A stretch of DNA of 64,000 bases from Virgibacillus sp. NKC19-3. Lineage in GTDB: Bacteria > Bacillota > Bacilli > Bacillales > Amphibacillaceae. Both the position numbers and the translations under genes were made by a program. Each line of letters begins with the position of its first letter. Within the stretch, counting starts at the first letter, position 1. The stretch lies in assembly GCF_019837165.1 (NCBI RefSeq), contig NZ_JAGYHC010000001.1:2790001-2854000 (forward strand). The letters are read 5' to 3'. Positions 19,076 through 27,914 of the stretch are shown one piece after another. The notes below the pieces were generated by a model, which did no database searches, was not told where the DNA came from, and worked only from the letters and a program-made list of their open reading frames with translations.

Positions 19076-20776
19076 TTAATTTGCTAGTTCAACTTCTGCC
19101 AACGATTCACTCGTTGATGGATGTGGTACATAATTTGATATGTCACTGGTTGTTGCTAAAACAGGAGTTGAATGCACTAATGTTACCATTGGTGAATCTT
19201 CTGAAATAAGCGCTTGTGCTTCTTGATACAATGCTGCACGCTCATCCTGTTCCACTGATCTTTTGGCCTGATCCAGCAACTCGTCAACTTCATCATTTTC
19301 ATAAAATTCCCTGTTGCTGCTTCCTGCATTATCTCCATGCAATAAACTGCTTAGGAAATAATCAGGATCGCCATTTGTTCCTGACCAGCCTAGCATATAC
19401 ATTTGATGATCGCCTTGCATTGTCTTTTCTAAATAAGGAGCCCATTCTTCACGTACGACCGTAACTTCAATTCCGATTTCTGCTAAATTACTCTGGACAA
19501 TTTCAGAAACTGTCTCCGGATCCGGCATATACGGTCTGGCTACAGGCATTGTCCATAATTCAATTTCCAGTCCATCTTCATAACCCGCTTCGGCTAATAA
19601 TTCCTTCGCCTTATCCAAATCATAATCATATGCTTCCGTATCTTCGTTGTATCCCATATAGCTAGGTGGTAATGGATTTTTAGCTACATTTGCATACCCA
19701 GCATATAAGGCATCAGCAATTGCTTGTTTATCAATTGCATAATTAATGGCTTGACGTAATTCCTTATTATCTGTTGGTTCTTTTTGAGTGTTGAAACCTA
19801 AGTAACCAAAATTATTCTCTGCTCGCGTATACAATTGGAGCCCTTCTTCTGATTCAATCCCTGCTGCATCATCCGGATTTAATCCATCCATAATATCGAT
19901 TTCACCGGAGCGAAGCGCAATTAAACGAGCCGCATTATCTGGTATCACTTCGAAAACGACTTGATCCAATTTCGGCAGACCATCTACACGATAATCTTCA
20001 AATTTCTCCAGGATAATGGAATCATCCTTGCTCCAGCTGACAAATTGAAACGGACCGGTTCCTATTGGGTTTTCGTTAATCTCAGCGCCATACTCTTCAA
20101 ACGCTGCTGGTGACGTAATTCCAAAATAAGTCATTGCCATATTTTGTAGGAAAAAACCTAATGGCTGTGATAAAACGAATTCGATTTCATGATCACCTAC
20201 GACATTAATTTCATCAATAACATGTCCATCATCTCCTTGATAACCACCAAACATCGTTCCATACATGGAATACACATAATTATCATCTGTAAAGGCATAT
20301 TCATGTTCCGGATCAGCCCAACGCTCGAAGTTCGTCTTTACAGCTTCTGCATTAAAATCCGTTCCATCATGGAAAGTGACTCCTTCCTCCAAATAGAAAG
20401 TATAGTTTAATCCGTCATCAGAGACCTCCCAATCATGTGCTAACCCTGGTTTTAACTCAAATGAGTCTTCCTCAAAATTCAGTAAAGTTTCCAAAACCTG
20501 TTTCGTTACGCGGGACGATTCACCGTCTTCCGTACTTCCCGGATCTAAACTTTCGGAATCCCCTCCCCGTGCGAATACAAGAACCTGTTCTCCATCTGCT
20601 CCGGTGCCCCCTTCAACCCCTTCTTCCTGGGCGCTATCACCATTTTCCTCAGCGGCACCTGCTTCCCCTTCTTCTTCCGAAGAAGCTGAGTCTGCTCCCC
20701 CATCACCACTACATGCCGCAAGCACCAAGAAAAATGCAAACATCAGTGCAAGCAAAAACGAAAATTTTACTTTCAT
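19076..20776 (-). CDS. Peptide ABC transporter substrate-binding lipoprotein
   Basis: The extracellular receptor of the peptide importer, an SBP_bac_5 family protein of 566 aa. The signal peptide ends at the lipobox LVLAACSG with Cys22 as the lipidated residue. A long, strongly acidic and low-complexity linker follows (about residues 25-60), then the binding domains. FYLEEGVTFHDGTDFNAEAV is the family signature, and NPIGTGPFQFVSW and QAINYAIDKQAI are other conserved segments. The acid-rich surface fits an organism living at elevated salt. It is translated after the two ATPase genes, starting 34 bases beyond the second ATPase gene. Confidence 0.92.
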   Translation of the reverse strand: MKVKFSFLLALMFAFFLVLAACSGDGGADSASSEEEGEAGAAEENGDSAQEEGVEGGTGADGEQVLVFARGGDSESLDPGSTEDGESSRVTKQVLETLLNFEEDSFELKPGLAHDWEVSDDGLNYTFYLEEGVTFHDGTDFNAEAVKTNFERWADPEHEYAFTDDNYVYSMYGTMFGGYQGDDGHVIDEINVVGDHEIEFVLSQPLGFFLQNMAMTYFGITSPAAFEEYGAEINENPIGTGPFQFVSWSKDDSIILEKFEDYRVDGLPKLDQVVFEVIPDNAARLIALRSGEIDIMDGLNPDDAAGIESEEGLQLYTRAENNFGYLGFNTQKEPTDNKELRQAINYAIDKQAIADALYAGYANVAKNPLPPSYMGYNEDTEAYDYDLDKAKELLAEAGYEDGLEIELWTMPVARPYMPDPETVSEIVQSNLAEIGIEVTVVREEWAPYLEKTMQGDHQMYMLGWSGTNGDPDYFLSSLLHGDNAGSSNREFYENDEVDELLDQAKRSVEQDERAALYQEAQALISEDSPMVTLVHSTPVLATTSDISNYVPHPSTSESLAEVELAN

Positions 20777-20810
20777 ACCTTTTCCCCCTTGTTTCTATAA
20801 TTGATAAATC

Positions 20811-21788
20811 TCATTGCACGTCCCTATAGAGATGACATGCAACAAAATGATTATCCTCAATTTCCTCAAACGATGGCCTAACTTTTTTGCAAATATCCAT
20901 CGCATGTGGACACCTGGTATGGAATGAACAGCCAGCAGGCGGACTAGAAGGACTTGGTACGTCTCCTTCCAGTATAATCCGATCTCTTGGTATATCCGGA
21001 TCCGGTGAAGGTACTGCCGATAAAAGCGCCCGAGTATATGGATGTTTCGGATCATCATATAAGGCATCCTTCGCAGTTAACTCAACCATCCTACCTAAAT
21101 ACATCACTCCAACCCGGTCACTAATATGCTTTACAACACTTAGATCATGCGCGATAAAAACATACGTTAACTGAAACGTGTTACGAAGTTCTTCCATTAA
21201 ATTCAGAATTTGGGACTGAACAGATACATCCAAAGCAGAAACAGGTTCATCACAAATGATCAATTTCGGATTATTCGCCAATGCACGTGCAATCCCGATT
21301 CGCTGCCTCTGTCCTCCACTAAATTGATGAGGGTACCTGGAAGCATGATACGGGCTCAAACCAACTACCTCTAGCAAATCTCTCACACGCTCGTTCCGCT
21401 CTTTAGCAGAAGTAACCCCATGGATTAATAAGGGTTCACTTATTATTTTTTCCACTGTATGCCTTGGATTCAGAGAAGCATAAGGATCCTGGAAGATAAT
21501 CTGCATATTACGTCTTAATTGACGCATTTCCTCCATGTTTAAACCGGTTATGTCCCGGTCTTCGAATGTGACTTCCCCTTCTGTTGGTTCAATTAATCTT
21601 AGGATCGATTTACCTGTGGTTGATTTCCCGCAACCGGATTCACCAACAATACCTAAAATCTCCCCCTCCTTGACAGAAAATGAAACATCGTCCACCGCTT
21701 TTACTTCCCCGATTTTTCTTCCAAAAACGCCACCTTTAATATCAAAGTATTTTTTCAGTGATTTAACTTCCAATAATGGACGTGTCAT
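20811..21788 (-). CDS. Oligopeptide ABC transporter ATP-binding protein (AppF/OppF type)
   Basis: One of two ATPases that drive peptide import, 325 aa. Walker A is [12 protein letters not shown], the ABC signature is [15 protein letters not shown], Walker B is [12 protein letters not shown], and the switch His is in [11 protein letters not shown]. The C-terminal oligopeptide/dipeptide domain contains [15 protein letters not shown], a Cys cluster common in this subfamily. The N-terminus ([11 protein letters not shown] and the [15 protein letters not shown] insertion) is of the F type. Its first codons overlap the end of the D-type ATPase gene by 26 bases, implying coupled translation. Confidence 0.93.
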   Translation of the reverse strand: MTRPLLEVKSLKKYFDIKGGVFGRKIGEVKAVDDVSFSVKEGEILGIVGESGCGKSTTGKSILRLIEPTEGEVTFEDRDITGLNMEEMRQLRRNMQIIFQDPYASLNPRHTVEKIISEPLLIHGVTSAKERNERVRDLLEVVGLSPYHASRYPHQFSGGQRQRIGIARALANNPKLIICDEPVSALDVSVQSQILNLMEELRNTFQLTYVFIAHDLSVVKHISDRVGVMYLGRMVELTAKDALYDDPKHPYTRALLSAVPSPDPDIPRDRIILEGDVPSPSSPPAGCSFHTRCPHAMDICKKVRPSFEEIEDNHFVACHLYRDVQ

Positions 21789-22785
21789 CGCTCATTTCAC
21801 CTGCTTTCTTTTCGTCATATAAAAAGCAACGGCTCGCTCTGGCATTTCCTAAAGCATACAGCTCCGGACTTTCCTGGAAACAACGATCAAAAGCAAATTC
21901 ACAGCGTGCGGCAAAGCGGCAACCGACCCGATCCATCTTTGGCTTTGGCACAGTGCCTGGAATGGAATATAGCTTTTGCTCCCTTTCGTGAATTTTAGGC
22001 AAGGAGCGGATTAGCCCTTTGGAATAGGGATGCTTAGGATCTTTCAAAATTTCTCTCGTCGTGCCCTCTTCCACAACCTGACCGGCATACATAACAACAA
22101 CTCTGTCACAAATTTCCGCTACAACACCTAAATCATGAGTAATTAATAAAATGGATGTATCTTTTTCATTATTTAAATTCCGCATTAAATCCAAAATTTG
22201 TGCCTGAATCGTGACATCCAGTGCTGTCGTTGGCTCATCCGCAATTAACAATTCGGGATCTTGTGACATCGCCATCGCGATCATAACACGCTGTCTCATC
22301 CCTCCAGACAATTGATGTGGATACTCATCAATAACAGCGTCCGGTCTTGGTATACCAACAAGCTTCAACATATCAATGGATCTTTTCCGCGCCTCTTTTT
22401 TGCTGATTTTTTCGTGAATCCGAATCGCTTCACGCATTTGATTTCCAATCGTAAATAATGGATCCAGTGATGTCATTGGTTCCTGAAAAATCATCGATAT
22501 TTCATTACCGCGCACTTTTTTCATACGTGATTCTGAAGCGCTTACAAGATTCTCACCTTTAAAATTAATCTCACCATCAACAATCTTCCCCGGCGGACTT
22601 GGAATTAGTTGCATCACGGATAAAGACGTTACACTTTTTCCACATCCGGACTCACCTACAATTCCCACCACTTCTCCTTTATGTATGTTAATACTAACGC
22701 CATCTACAGCTGGAATCTCGCCATTATCTGTAAAAAAATGGGTATGTAAGTGACGTAACGCTAAAACAACATCTGTGTCTGACAT
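21763..22785 (-). CDS. Oligopeptide ABC transporter ATP-binding protein (AppD/OppD type)
   Basis: The first gene of the peptide-import operon, 340 aa. Walker A is GESGCGKSV, the signature is [15 protein letters not shown], Walker B is [12 protein letters not shown], and the switch His is in LITHDLGVV. The C-terminal region has the Cys-containing [15 protein letters not shown] segment typical of D-type subunits. The gene order D-F-A-B-C equals that of the app operon of B. subtilis, but dpp-like systems can share it, so the substrate class (oligo- or dipeptide) stays open. A good sigma-A promoter lies about 70 bases upstream. The gene diverges from aroK. Confidence 0.93.
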   Translation of the reverse strand: MSDTDVVLALRHLHTHFFTDNGEIPAVDGVSINIHKGEVVGIVGESGCGKSVTSLSVMQLIPSPPGKIVDGEINFKGENLVSASESRMKKVRGNEISMIFQEPMTSLDPLFTIGNQMREAIRIHEKISKKEARKRSIDMLKLVGIPRPDAVIDEYPHQLSGGMRQRVMIAMAMSQDPELLIADEPTTALDVTIQAQILDLMRNLNNEKDTSILLITHDLGVVAEICDRVVVMYAGQVVEEGTTREILKDPKHPYSKGLIRSLPKIHEREQKLYSIPGTVPKPKMDRVGCRFAARCEFAFDRCFQESPELYALGNARASRCFLYDEKKAGEMSDDTSIIGS

Positions 22786-22849
22786 GATTTACCCCCTTTG
22801 AAAAACCTTGTACTATTTTTATGAAAATTAAGTAATATTATGTGTTATT

Positions 22850-22878
22850 AATATACTGAATTTTAATAAATATTGCAA
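22850..22878 (-). promoter_or_regulatory. Sigma-A promoter of the peptide ABC operon
   Basis: On the minus strand TTGCAA (22878-22873) and TATATT (22855-22850) are 17 bases apart, upstream of the first ATPase gene. Confidence 0.6.
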
Positions 22879-22930
22879 GGAATTATTTACTCGTGTTTGA
22901 GGTAAATTGAATATTTACACCAATATCCTT

Positions 22931-22959
22931 TTTACAAACTACTAAAATTAGCTTATACT
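22931..22959 (+). promoter_or_regulatory. Sigma-A promoter of aroK
   Basis: TTTACA and TATACT are separated by exactly 17 bases and lie about 35 bases before the aroK start codon. The two divergent promoters in this gap are about 50 bases apart. Confidence 0.6.
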
Positions 22960-22992
22960 ATTTTCAATCAGTATAATAGAAAGAGGCTTAAG

Positions 22993-23547
22993 ATGGGTAT
23001 GAATGAAGTTCCACTTAGAGAGAAAAGTATTGTCTTAATTGGGTTTATGGGTGTTGGTAAGACTTCAATTGGAAGAGCTGTTGCCAGGAGATTATATCGC
23101 GACTTTGTTGATATCGATGAAGTAATTGAACAAGAGTATGGCATGCCAACTTCTGATATATTTCAAACGATCGGTGAAGAAGCTTTTCGTGAAAAAGAGA
23201 AAGAGACAATCATAGACTATTGCAAGCAAAAACTAAAAATTATTTCCGTTGGCGGAGGGGCTTTCCTCCAGGAGGAAATTAGAGACACCTGCTTATCAGA
23301 ATGTATTGTATTTTTCTTGGATCTATCCTGGGAACATTGGCAGGAGCGAATTAGCTTACTGATTGACAGTCGACCAGTTTTGCAGGGGAAAAATATCGAT
23401 GAGATCAAAGAGCTTTTTCATAAGAGACAACCAATTTATGAAAAACATCATTCCAAGGTGGAAACAGATAATTTGATCATCGACGAAGTTGCTGAATTTA
23501 TCACAGATTCTCTAAAAACAGCATGGGATATTTATGAGCCTAATTAA
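22993..23547 (+). CDS. aroK: Shikimate kinase
   Basis: Phosphorylates shikimate at the 3-hydroxyl, step five of aromatic amino acid synthesis. The 184-aa protein is a P-loop kinase with Walker A GFMGVGKTS (residues 17-25). The shikimate-binding Asp is in FVDIDEVIE (Asp42). Arg66 lies in EEAFREKE, the GGG motif is at residues 87-89, and SRPVLQG lies in the lid region. The length fits B. subtilis AroK. It is a single-gene unit with its own promoter and terminator; no other aro genes are nearby. Confidence 0.93.
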   Translation: MGMNEVPLREKSIVLIGFMGVGKTSIGRAVARRLYRDFVDIDEVIEQEYGMPTSDIFQTIGEEAFREKEKETIIDYCKQKLKIISVGGGAFLQEEIRDTCLSECIVFFLDLSWEHWQERISLLIDSRPVLQGKNIDEIKELFHKRQPIYEKHHSKVETDNLIIDEVAEFITDSLKTAWDIYEPN

Positions 23548-23551
23548 GCAT

Positions 23552-23588
23552 AAGACAAGGGGTACGAAGATGAGCCCTTGTCTTTTTA
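23552..23588 (+). terminator. Terminator of aroK
   Basis: AAGACAAGGG and CCCTTGTCTT form a perfect 10-bp stem around a 13-base loop, followed by TTTT, four bases after the aroK stop codon. Confidence 0.8.
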
Positions 23589-23624
23589 ACATAGAAAAAT
23601 GCAACATGAAAAGAAAACACGTCC

Positions 23625-24407
23625 CTAATCCTGCAATGTCATCCAAGCCCTATTTCTATGCCACTGAACATGGACAGATGTATCGAAAAATTCCGACAAA
23701 CATGGGCTTGTCAACAAAGCGGATCTTTCTCCTTTATCAAAGACCTTTCCTTGACGAAGTAGTAGTGTATGAGAGAAAACCGGCAATATTTCTTCAATGT
23801 GATGCGTCACAAAAATAATGCTTGGTGCATCTTTTTGAATTGCCAAATGATCGATAGTAGATAATAATTCCTCTCTGGATATAAAATCAAGTCCGTTCGT
23901 CGGCTCATCTAATATGAGTAAATCAGGAGACCCCATTAGTCCACGTGCAATCAGAAGCTTTTGTTTTTCACCTTGGGAACAGGTTTGATATGTACGTTCT
24001 GCCAAACGCCTGCAGCCAACCTGCTCCATAATCTGATAAGCTCTCTTGTAGTCTTCTTCAATCGGACCTTCGTATAATCCAATGGATGCATATTTGCCAC
24101 TAACAACAACATCTTCGGCAAACTCCCTCCCCTTTATTCTTTCCTGTATAGATGAACTCACCCAGCCAATTGATTTTCGTAATTCTCTAATGTCCGTCTT
24201 TCCAAATTGCTGATCCAACACACTGATATTTCCGGTTGTTGGCCAAATATAACCGTTTACCATATTAAGCAATGTGGTCTTTCCCGAACCATTTAGCCCA
24301 AGTACCGCCCAGTGTTCTCCCTTAGATACGTTCCAATTCACATCGGATAGGATCGTTTCTCCTTGCCTTTGCCAAGAAACACCCTGCATATTAATAATAT
24401 TCGTCAA
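23625..24407 (-). CDS. Stand-alone ABC transporter ATP-binding protein (YlmA type)
   Basis: A 260-aa ATPase with Walker A GLNGSGKTT, the unusual signature CSQGEKQKLLIARGL, Walker B LLILDEPTNGLD and the switch His in FVTHHIEEI. The start MTNIINMQGVSWQRQGE and overall architecture match YlmA-like proteins, related to the molybdate ATPase ModF. There is no permease or binding-protein gene next to it, so its partner and substrate are unknown; it may not act in transport at all. It converges on aroK, whose terminator separates the two genes. The start ATG follows GAGGCGAGAAG. Confidence 0.85.
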   Translation of the reverse strand: MTNIINMQGVSWQRQGETILSDVNWNVSKGEHWAVLGLNGSGKTTLLNMVNGYIWPTTGNISVLDQQFGKTDIRELRKSIGWVSSSIQERIKGREFAEDVVVSGKYASIGLYEGPIEEDYKRAYQIMEQVGCRRLAERTYQTCSQGEKQKLLIARGLMGSPDLLILDEPTNGLDFISREELLSTIDHLAIQKDAPSIIFVTHHIEEILPVFSHTLLLRQGKVFDKGERSALLTSPCLSEFFDTSVHVQWHRNRAWMTLQD

Positions 24408-24524
24408 AACTTCTCGCCTCTTTCTTTTTCATTTAAAAATTCTGTTCTCTTTACATTACAAGATTATCAATCTACTTTCCATAAATCAATCCAATAATAA
24501 AGCGCAATCACCATCAAAAGCTCT

Positions 24525-24618
24525 GAGACTGCGCTAAAATTCGTCCCACCCAAAAAACTGCTAGTTACTGGGCACTGAATCCGGACGTGGCTTGTTTGGC
24601 TACGAAATAACCACAATC
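24525..24618 (-). repeat. Dispersed repeat, family C, copy 2
   Basis: It aligns with 4377-4470 (shared GCGCTAAA, CGTCCCACC, CTGCTAGTT, CTGGG, CCGGA, GTGGCT, CCACAA). As in copy 1, it follows closely behind the terminator of a leftward gene. The similarity continues weakly into the A+T-rich bases next to that terminator. Confidence 0.65.
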
Positions 24619-24646
24619 ACAAAAATTATATAATTTATGATGCTAC

Positions 24647-24682
24647 AAAAAAAGCAGAAGGATGTAAATCTCCCCCTGCCTC
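24647..24682 (-). terminator. Terminator of the symporter gene
   Basis: On the minus strand GCAGGGGGA and TCCTTCTGC pair around an eight-base loop and are followed by seven T residues. Confidence 0.75.
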
Positions 24683-24705
24683 ATTCTTTTTTGTAGAACG
24701 TCTTC

Positions 24706-26238
24706 CTAACTACCTCTATACCCTGTATTCGCTCTTACCTTTACTTCAGCATAGCGTTCGATATCCTGATCTTTCGAAAGTATCGTTCCCAGATATCCTC
24801 CAATGAACCCTAATGGAACAGAAATGATAGCAGGGTTCGTTAATGGGAAAATCGGATCTCCAACAAAAATGGCCGCGCCTTCTGTTGGCGAAAAAACATT
24901 GGGACTCATAGAAACAAGAATTAGTGCTGATAGTAACCCAAGGAACATCGCCGTTATGGCTCCTGTAGTGTTAAAGCGTCTCCAGTAAATCGTATACAAA
25001 ATTACTGGCAAGTTAGCACTTGCAGCTACACAAAAGGCCAAGGAAACCAGAAAGGCAACATTCATCGTCTGCGCCATTAAAGCTAGTAAAATGGAAAAAA
25101 CAGATACCCCTAATGAAGCATACCGTGCTGCTAACATTTGCTGCCGATCAGAAGCCTTTCCTTTCTTTATGATTTGGCCATAAATATCGTGAGCAAATGC
25201 CGAAGCACCTGATAAGACAAGTCCTGCTACAACTGCCAAAATAGTAGCAAATGCCACAGCGGAAACAAAAGAAAATAGGAAATCGCCGCCAAGTGCTTCC
25301 GCCAACAATGGTGCCGCCATATTTCCAGCCGGATTTGCTGCTAAAATTTGGCTTTCCCCTACAAATGCAGCTGCACCAAAGCCGAGGAAAACGGTTAGAA
25401 TATAAAAAATTCCAACTACCCATGTTGCTGTTACAACGGAGGTCCTTGCCATTTTAGCATTTTTTACCGTGAAGAAACGCATCAAAATATGTGGCAGGCC
25501 TGCTGTTCCCAATACAAGTGCCAGCATGAGTGAAATAGTATCTAAAGGAACTGTATATTGCAAGCCAGGGTTAAGATAATCCGCACCATGACTTGTCGCT
25601 GTTTTTACTTCACTGAACATATGCATAATATTAAAATCAAATCGTTGAAAGACCAGAAATGCAATGATCAATGTACCGATCATGAGTAGAACAGCTTTTA
25701 TAATTTGCACCCAACTTGTCGCTGTCATTCCTCCAAACAATACGTATATTGTCATCATGACACCAACGATCAATACAGCGATCCAATAATCTATACCAAA
25801 TAATAATTGTATGAGCGCACCTGCACCAACGAGTTGTGCAATCATATAAAATATGACAATCGTTATGGTACTTAACGCTGCCGCACCCCTAACCTTTTTA
25901 GCATCAAAACGTGCATTAATCATATCAGCAATGGTATATTTTCCAAGATTTCTCAAAGGCTCCGCTACTAAAAACATCACAACTAAATAAGCAATAAGAA
26001 AACCAATACTGTAAAAGAACCCATCAAATCCATACAATGCAATGGCCCCGGCAATTCCGAGAAATGAAGCAGCTGATAAATAATCACCTGCAATGGCCAG
26101 CCCATTTTGCCAGCCTGTTAAACCTCCCCCTGCTGTATAAAAGTCCCCAGTTGTTTGTGTTCGTTTAGCTGCATAATAGGTTATAATCAATGTTGCCAAT
26201 ACGATAATAAGAAATAAAACAATGACCGTTAGATTCAT
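24706..26238 (-). CDS. Sodium:solute symporter, acetate permease type (ActP/YwcA)
   Basis: A 510-aa membrane transporter of the SSS family with about 13 membrane segments. The N-terminal YYAAKRTQTTGDFYTAGGG and GLAIAGDYLSAASFLG are typical of ActP-like cation/acetate symporters. GTAGLPHILMRFFTVKNA and the LSGASAFAHDIYGQ segment are conserved in the same group. It forms a pair with the upstream DUF485 gene (four-base gap), the standard arrangement for these permeases. The likely substrate is acetate or another short monocarboxylate; pyruvate or propionate cannot be excluded. A clear terminator follows. Confidence 0.9.
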   Translation of the reverse strand: MNLTVIVLFLIIVLATLIITYYAAKRTQTTGDFYTAGGGLTGWQNGLAIAGDYLSAASFLGIAGAIALYGFDGFFYSIGFLIAYLVVMFLVAEPLRNLGKYTIADMINARFDAKKVRGAAALSTITIVIFYMIAQLVGAGALIQLLFGIDYWIAVLIVGVMMTIYVLFGGMTATSWVQIIKAVLLMIGTLIIAFLVFQRFDFNIMHMFSEVKTATSHGADYLNPGLQYTVPLDTISLMLALVLGTAGLPHILMRFFTVKNAKMARTSVVTATWVVGIFYILTVFLGFGAAAFVGESQILAANPAGNMAAPLLAEALGGDFLFSFVSAVAFATILAVVAGLVLSGASAFAHDIYGQIIKKGKASDRQQMLAARYASLGVSVFSILLALMAQTMNVAFLVSLAFCVAASANLPVILYTIYWRRFNTTGAITAMFLGLLSALILVSMSPNVFSPTEGAAIFVGDPIFPLTNPAIISVPLGFIGGYLGTILSKDQDIERYAEVKVRANTGYRGS

Positions 26239-26242
26239 GCCG

Positions 26243-26590
26243 CTACTCCTCCTTCTTTAACTGTTCTTCAATAATTTGGTTTGACTGCTTGTCAAAGGAA
26301 GCAGATTTTTTTACATAAACAATGCAAAGAATCCAGGTCATCACAAATTGCGCAAAAGCATAAATCCACGCCCATGATATGTCGCCAATTGCCATGGCAT
26401 TCATGAATGTCGTATAGGAAGTCAAAACAGGCAACATAAAATAAAAGATGAAGAAAAAGATCGTTAATGGGACAATGAATTTCTTCCTTGCTTTAATCAA
26501 TTGTTTAAAGCTACTACTTTTAGCTACTTTCACAAAATCTGTTTTTTTCTCTGCTTCATATTCCATTTTGTAATCGCTTTCAATACTCAT
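26243..26590 (-). CDS. DUF485 small membrane protein (symporter partner)
   Basis: A protein of about 115 aa with two membrane segments (around VPLTIFFFIFYFMLPVL and IYAFAQFVMTWILCIVY) joined by a short loop. DUF485 proteins (YjcH in E. coli) are almost always encoded directly before ActP-type symporters and probably assist them, though the mechanism is unknown. The start is placed at ATG 26590, six bases after a perfect AAGGAGG; a longer in-frame start at 26617 lies upstream of that site. It is the first gene of this two-gene operon. Confidence 0.85.
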   Translation of the reverse strand: MSIESDYKMEYEAEKKTDFVKVAKSSSFKQLIKARKKFIVPLTIFFFIFYFMLPVLTSYTTFMNAMAIGDISWAWIYAFAQFVMTWILCIVYVKKSASFDKQSNQIIEEQLKKEE

Positions 26591-26716
26591 TATTAGCCTC
26601 CTTCCCATTTCTGACATTGTATAGATACTAAAATTCAGTAATGTAATACTATATCATCAATAAAAAAATTCAATCATTTATTGTTAAAATGAATCGAAAG
26701 TCATATAAAAATCAAA

Positions 26717-26754
26717 TAAGCGCCCTCTCTTCCCGTTGCAGGAGAGGGCGCTTA
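26717..26754 (-). terminator. Terminator of the dipeptide epimerase gene
   Basis: TAAGCGCCCTCTC and GAGAGGGCGCTTA form a perfect 13-bp stem with a 12-base loop. On the minus strand it is followed by TTTGATTTTTA. Confidence 0.8.
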
Positions 26755-26806
26755 CCTAAATTAATGCGATAAGAAAGCTAGAATCCTGAGCAATTTTATT
26801 TTACCT

Positions 26807-27859
26807 TCATCTTTCCAAACAAGAAATCCGCGGCCCATTGTAGGAAATCATACCATCTACCAATGTATCTTCCAACTTTTCCAACCAAAGCGGAGCGTCC
26901 ATATCAGCATAAATAATGTTACGATGTCCACAGGCTAGATGTACGGCTGCTGAAACAGAAATCGGCGATTCCATCATACTGCCGATCATACATGGAATGC
27001 CGGCAGCCTCAGCAATATCTGCTATTACAATTGCTTCGCGAATCCCACCAGTTTTCATCAGTTTAATATTAAATAAATCACAGGCAGCCATTTGAACCAG
27101 CCTAAGTGCATCTGCTGCAGAAAAGAGACTTTCGTCTGCCATAATTGGTGTATGGACAGCGTTTGTTACATAGGCTAATCCTTTAAAATCGGCAGCCTTC
27201 ACCGGTTGTTCAATAAATTCAATATCAAGCTGTTCCTCCTCAAGCATCCGGATAAAACGGACGGCAGTCTTCGCATCCCAGCTCTGATTTGCGTCAATTC
27301 GCAACTGAATGGATTCACCAACTGTCTGGCGCAACCGCCTCATTCGTGATAAATCCTCCTGAAACTCCCCTCCAAGTTTTACCTTTAATGCGCTAAATCC
27401 TTGCTGTACTAATGACTTCGCTTTTGCAGCCATTTCAGCTTCTTCTCCGATACTCAGTGTCATATCTGTCGTAATTTCTCTTTGATATCCACCTAAGAGT
27501 TGATACATCGGAAGTTGATATTTTCTGGAAAACAAATCATACAAAGCGATATCAACTGCTGCCTTTGCACTTGTATTACCAACACAGGCATCTCTCACCT
27601 TTGTAACTAAATGTTCCAAAGACTTTAGCGGTGTACCGATAATTGCTTGTTTAATTGGACCTCTGACAGCACTCTGTATACTTTCTAAGGAATCGCCAGT
27701 TATTTTTAAAGTTGGCGATGCTGCTCCAACTCCATAAAACCCATCATCGGTTTCAACTGTTATGGTAAGTGTTTCTATTTCATCTACGCTCCGAATCGCA
27801 GTAATGAATGGCTCTTTTAGCTTATTTCTCGTATGTGTTACTGTTACATCTGTAATCAT
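26807..27859 (-). CDS. Dipeptide epimerase (L-Ala-D/L-Glu epimerase type)
   Basis: An enolase-superfamily enzyme of 350 aa that probably inverts the alpha carbon of the second residue of a dipeptide, as YkfB does with L-Ala-D-Glu from peptidoglycan. The catalytic lysines are in ALKVKLGG (Lys159, Lys161) and NIKLMKTGG (Lys266). The Mg2+ ligands are Asp189 (RIDANQ), Glu217 (IEQPV) and Asp242 (ADESL). The specificity segment MIGSMMESPI near the C-terminus is characteristic of dipeptide epimerases. It follows a DUF819 permease gene by about 55 bases, suggesting uptake plus epimerisation of a dipeptide. The exact substrate is inference. Confidence 0.87.
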   Translation of the reverse strand: MITDVTVTHTRNKLKEPFITAIRSVDEIETLTITVETDDGFYGVGAASPTLKITGDSLESIQSAVRGPIKQAIIGTPLKSLEHLVTKVRDACVGNTSAKAAVDIALYDLFSRKYQLPMYQLLGGYQREITTDMTLSIGEEAEMAAKAKSLVQQGFSALKVKLGGEFQEDLSRMRRLRQTVGESIQLRIDANQSWDAKTAVRFIRMLEEEQLDIEFIEQPVKAADFKGLAYVTNAVHTPIMADESLFSAADALRLVQMAACDLFNIKLMKTGGIREAIVIADIAEAAGIPCMIGSMMESPISVSAAVHLACGHRNIIYADMDAPLWLEKLEDTLVDGMISYNGPRISCLER

Positions 27860-27914
27860 CGTTAACCTCCTGTAAAGACACTTGAATGTAGATGGGGTGA
27901 TTGTGTGTTAACGT

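Noticed and set aside
20437-20829. 130-aa rightward frame over the start of the peptide-binding protein gene
   Set aside because: It is antisense to the signal peptide and acidic linker, is proline/leucine/histidine-rich as expected from the complement of acidic codons, and has no ribosome-binding site.
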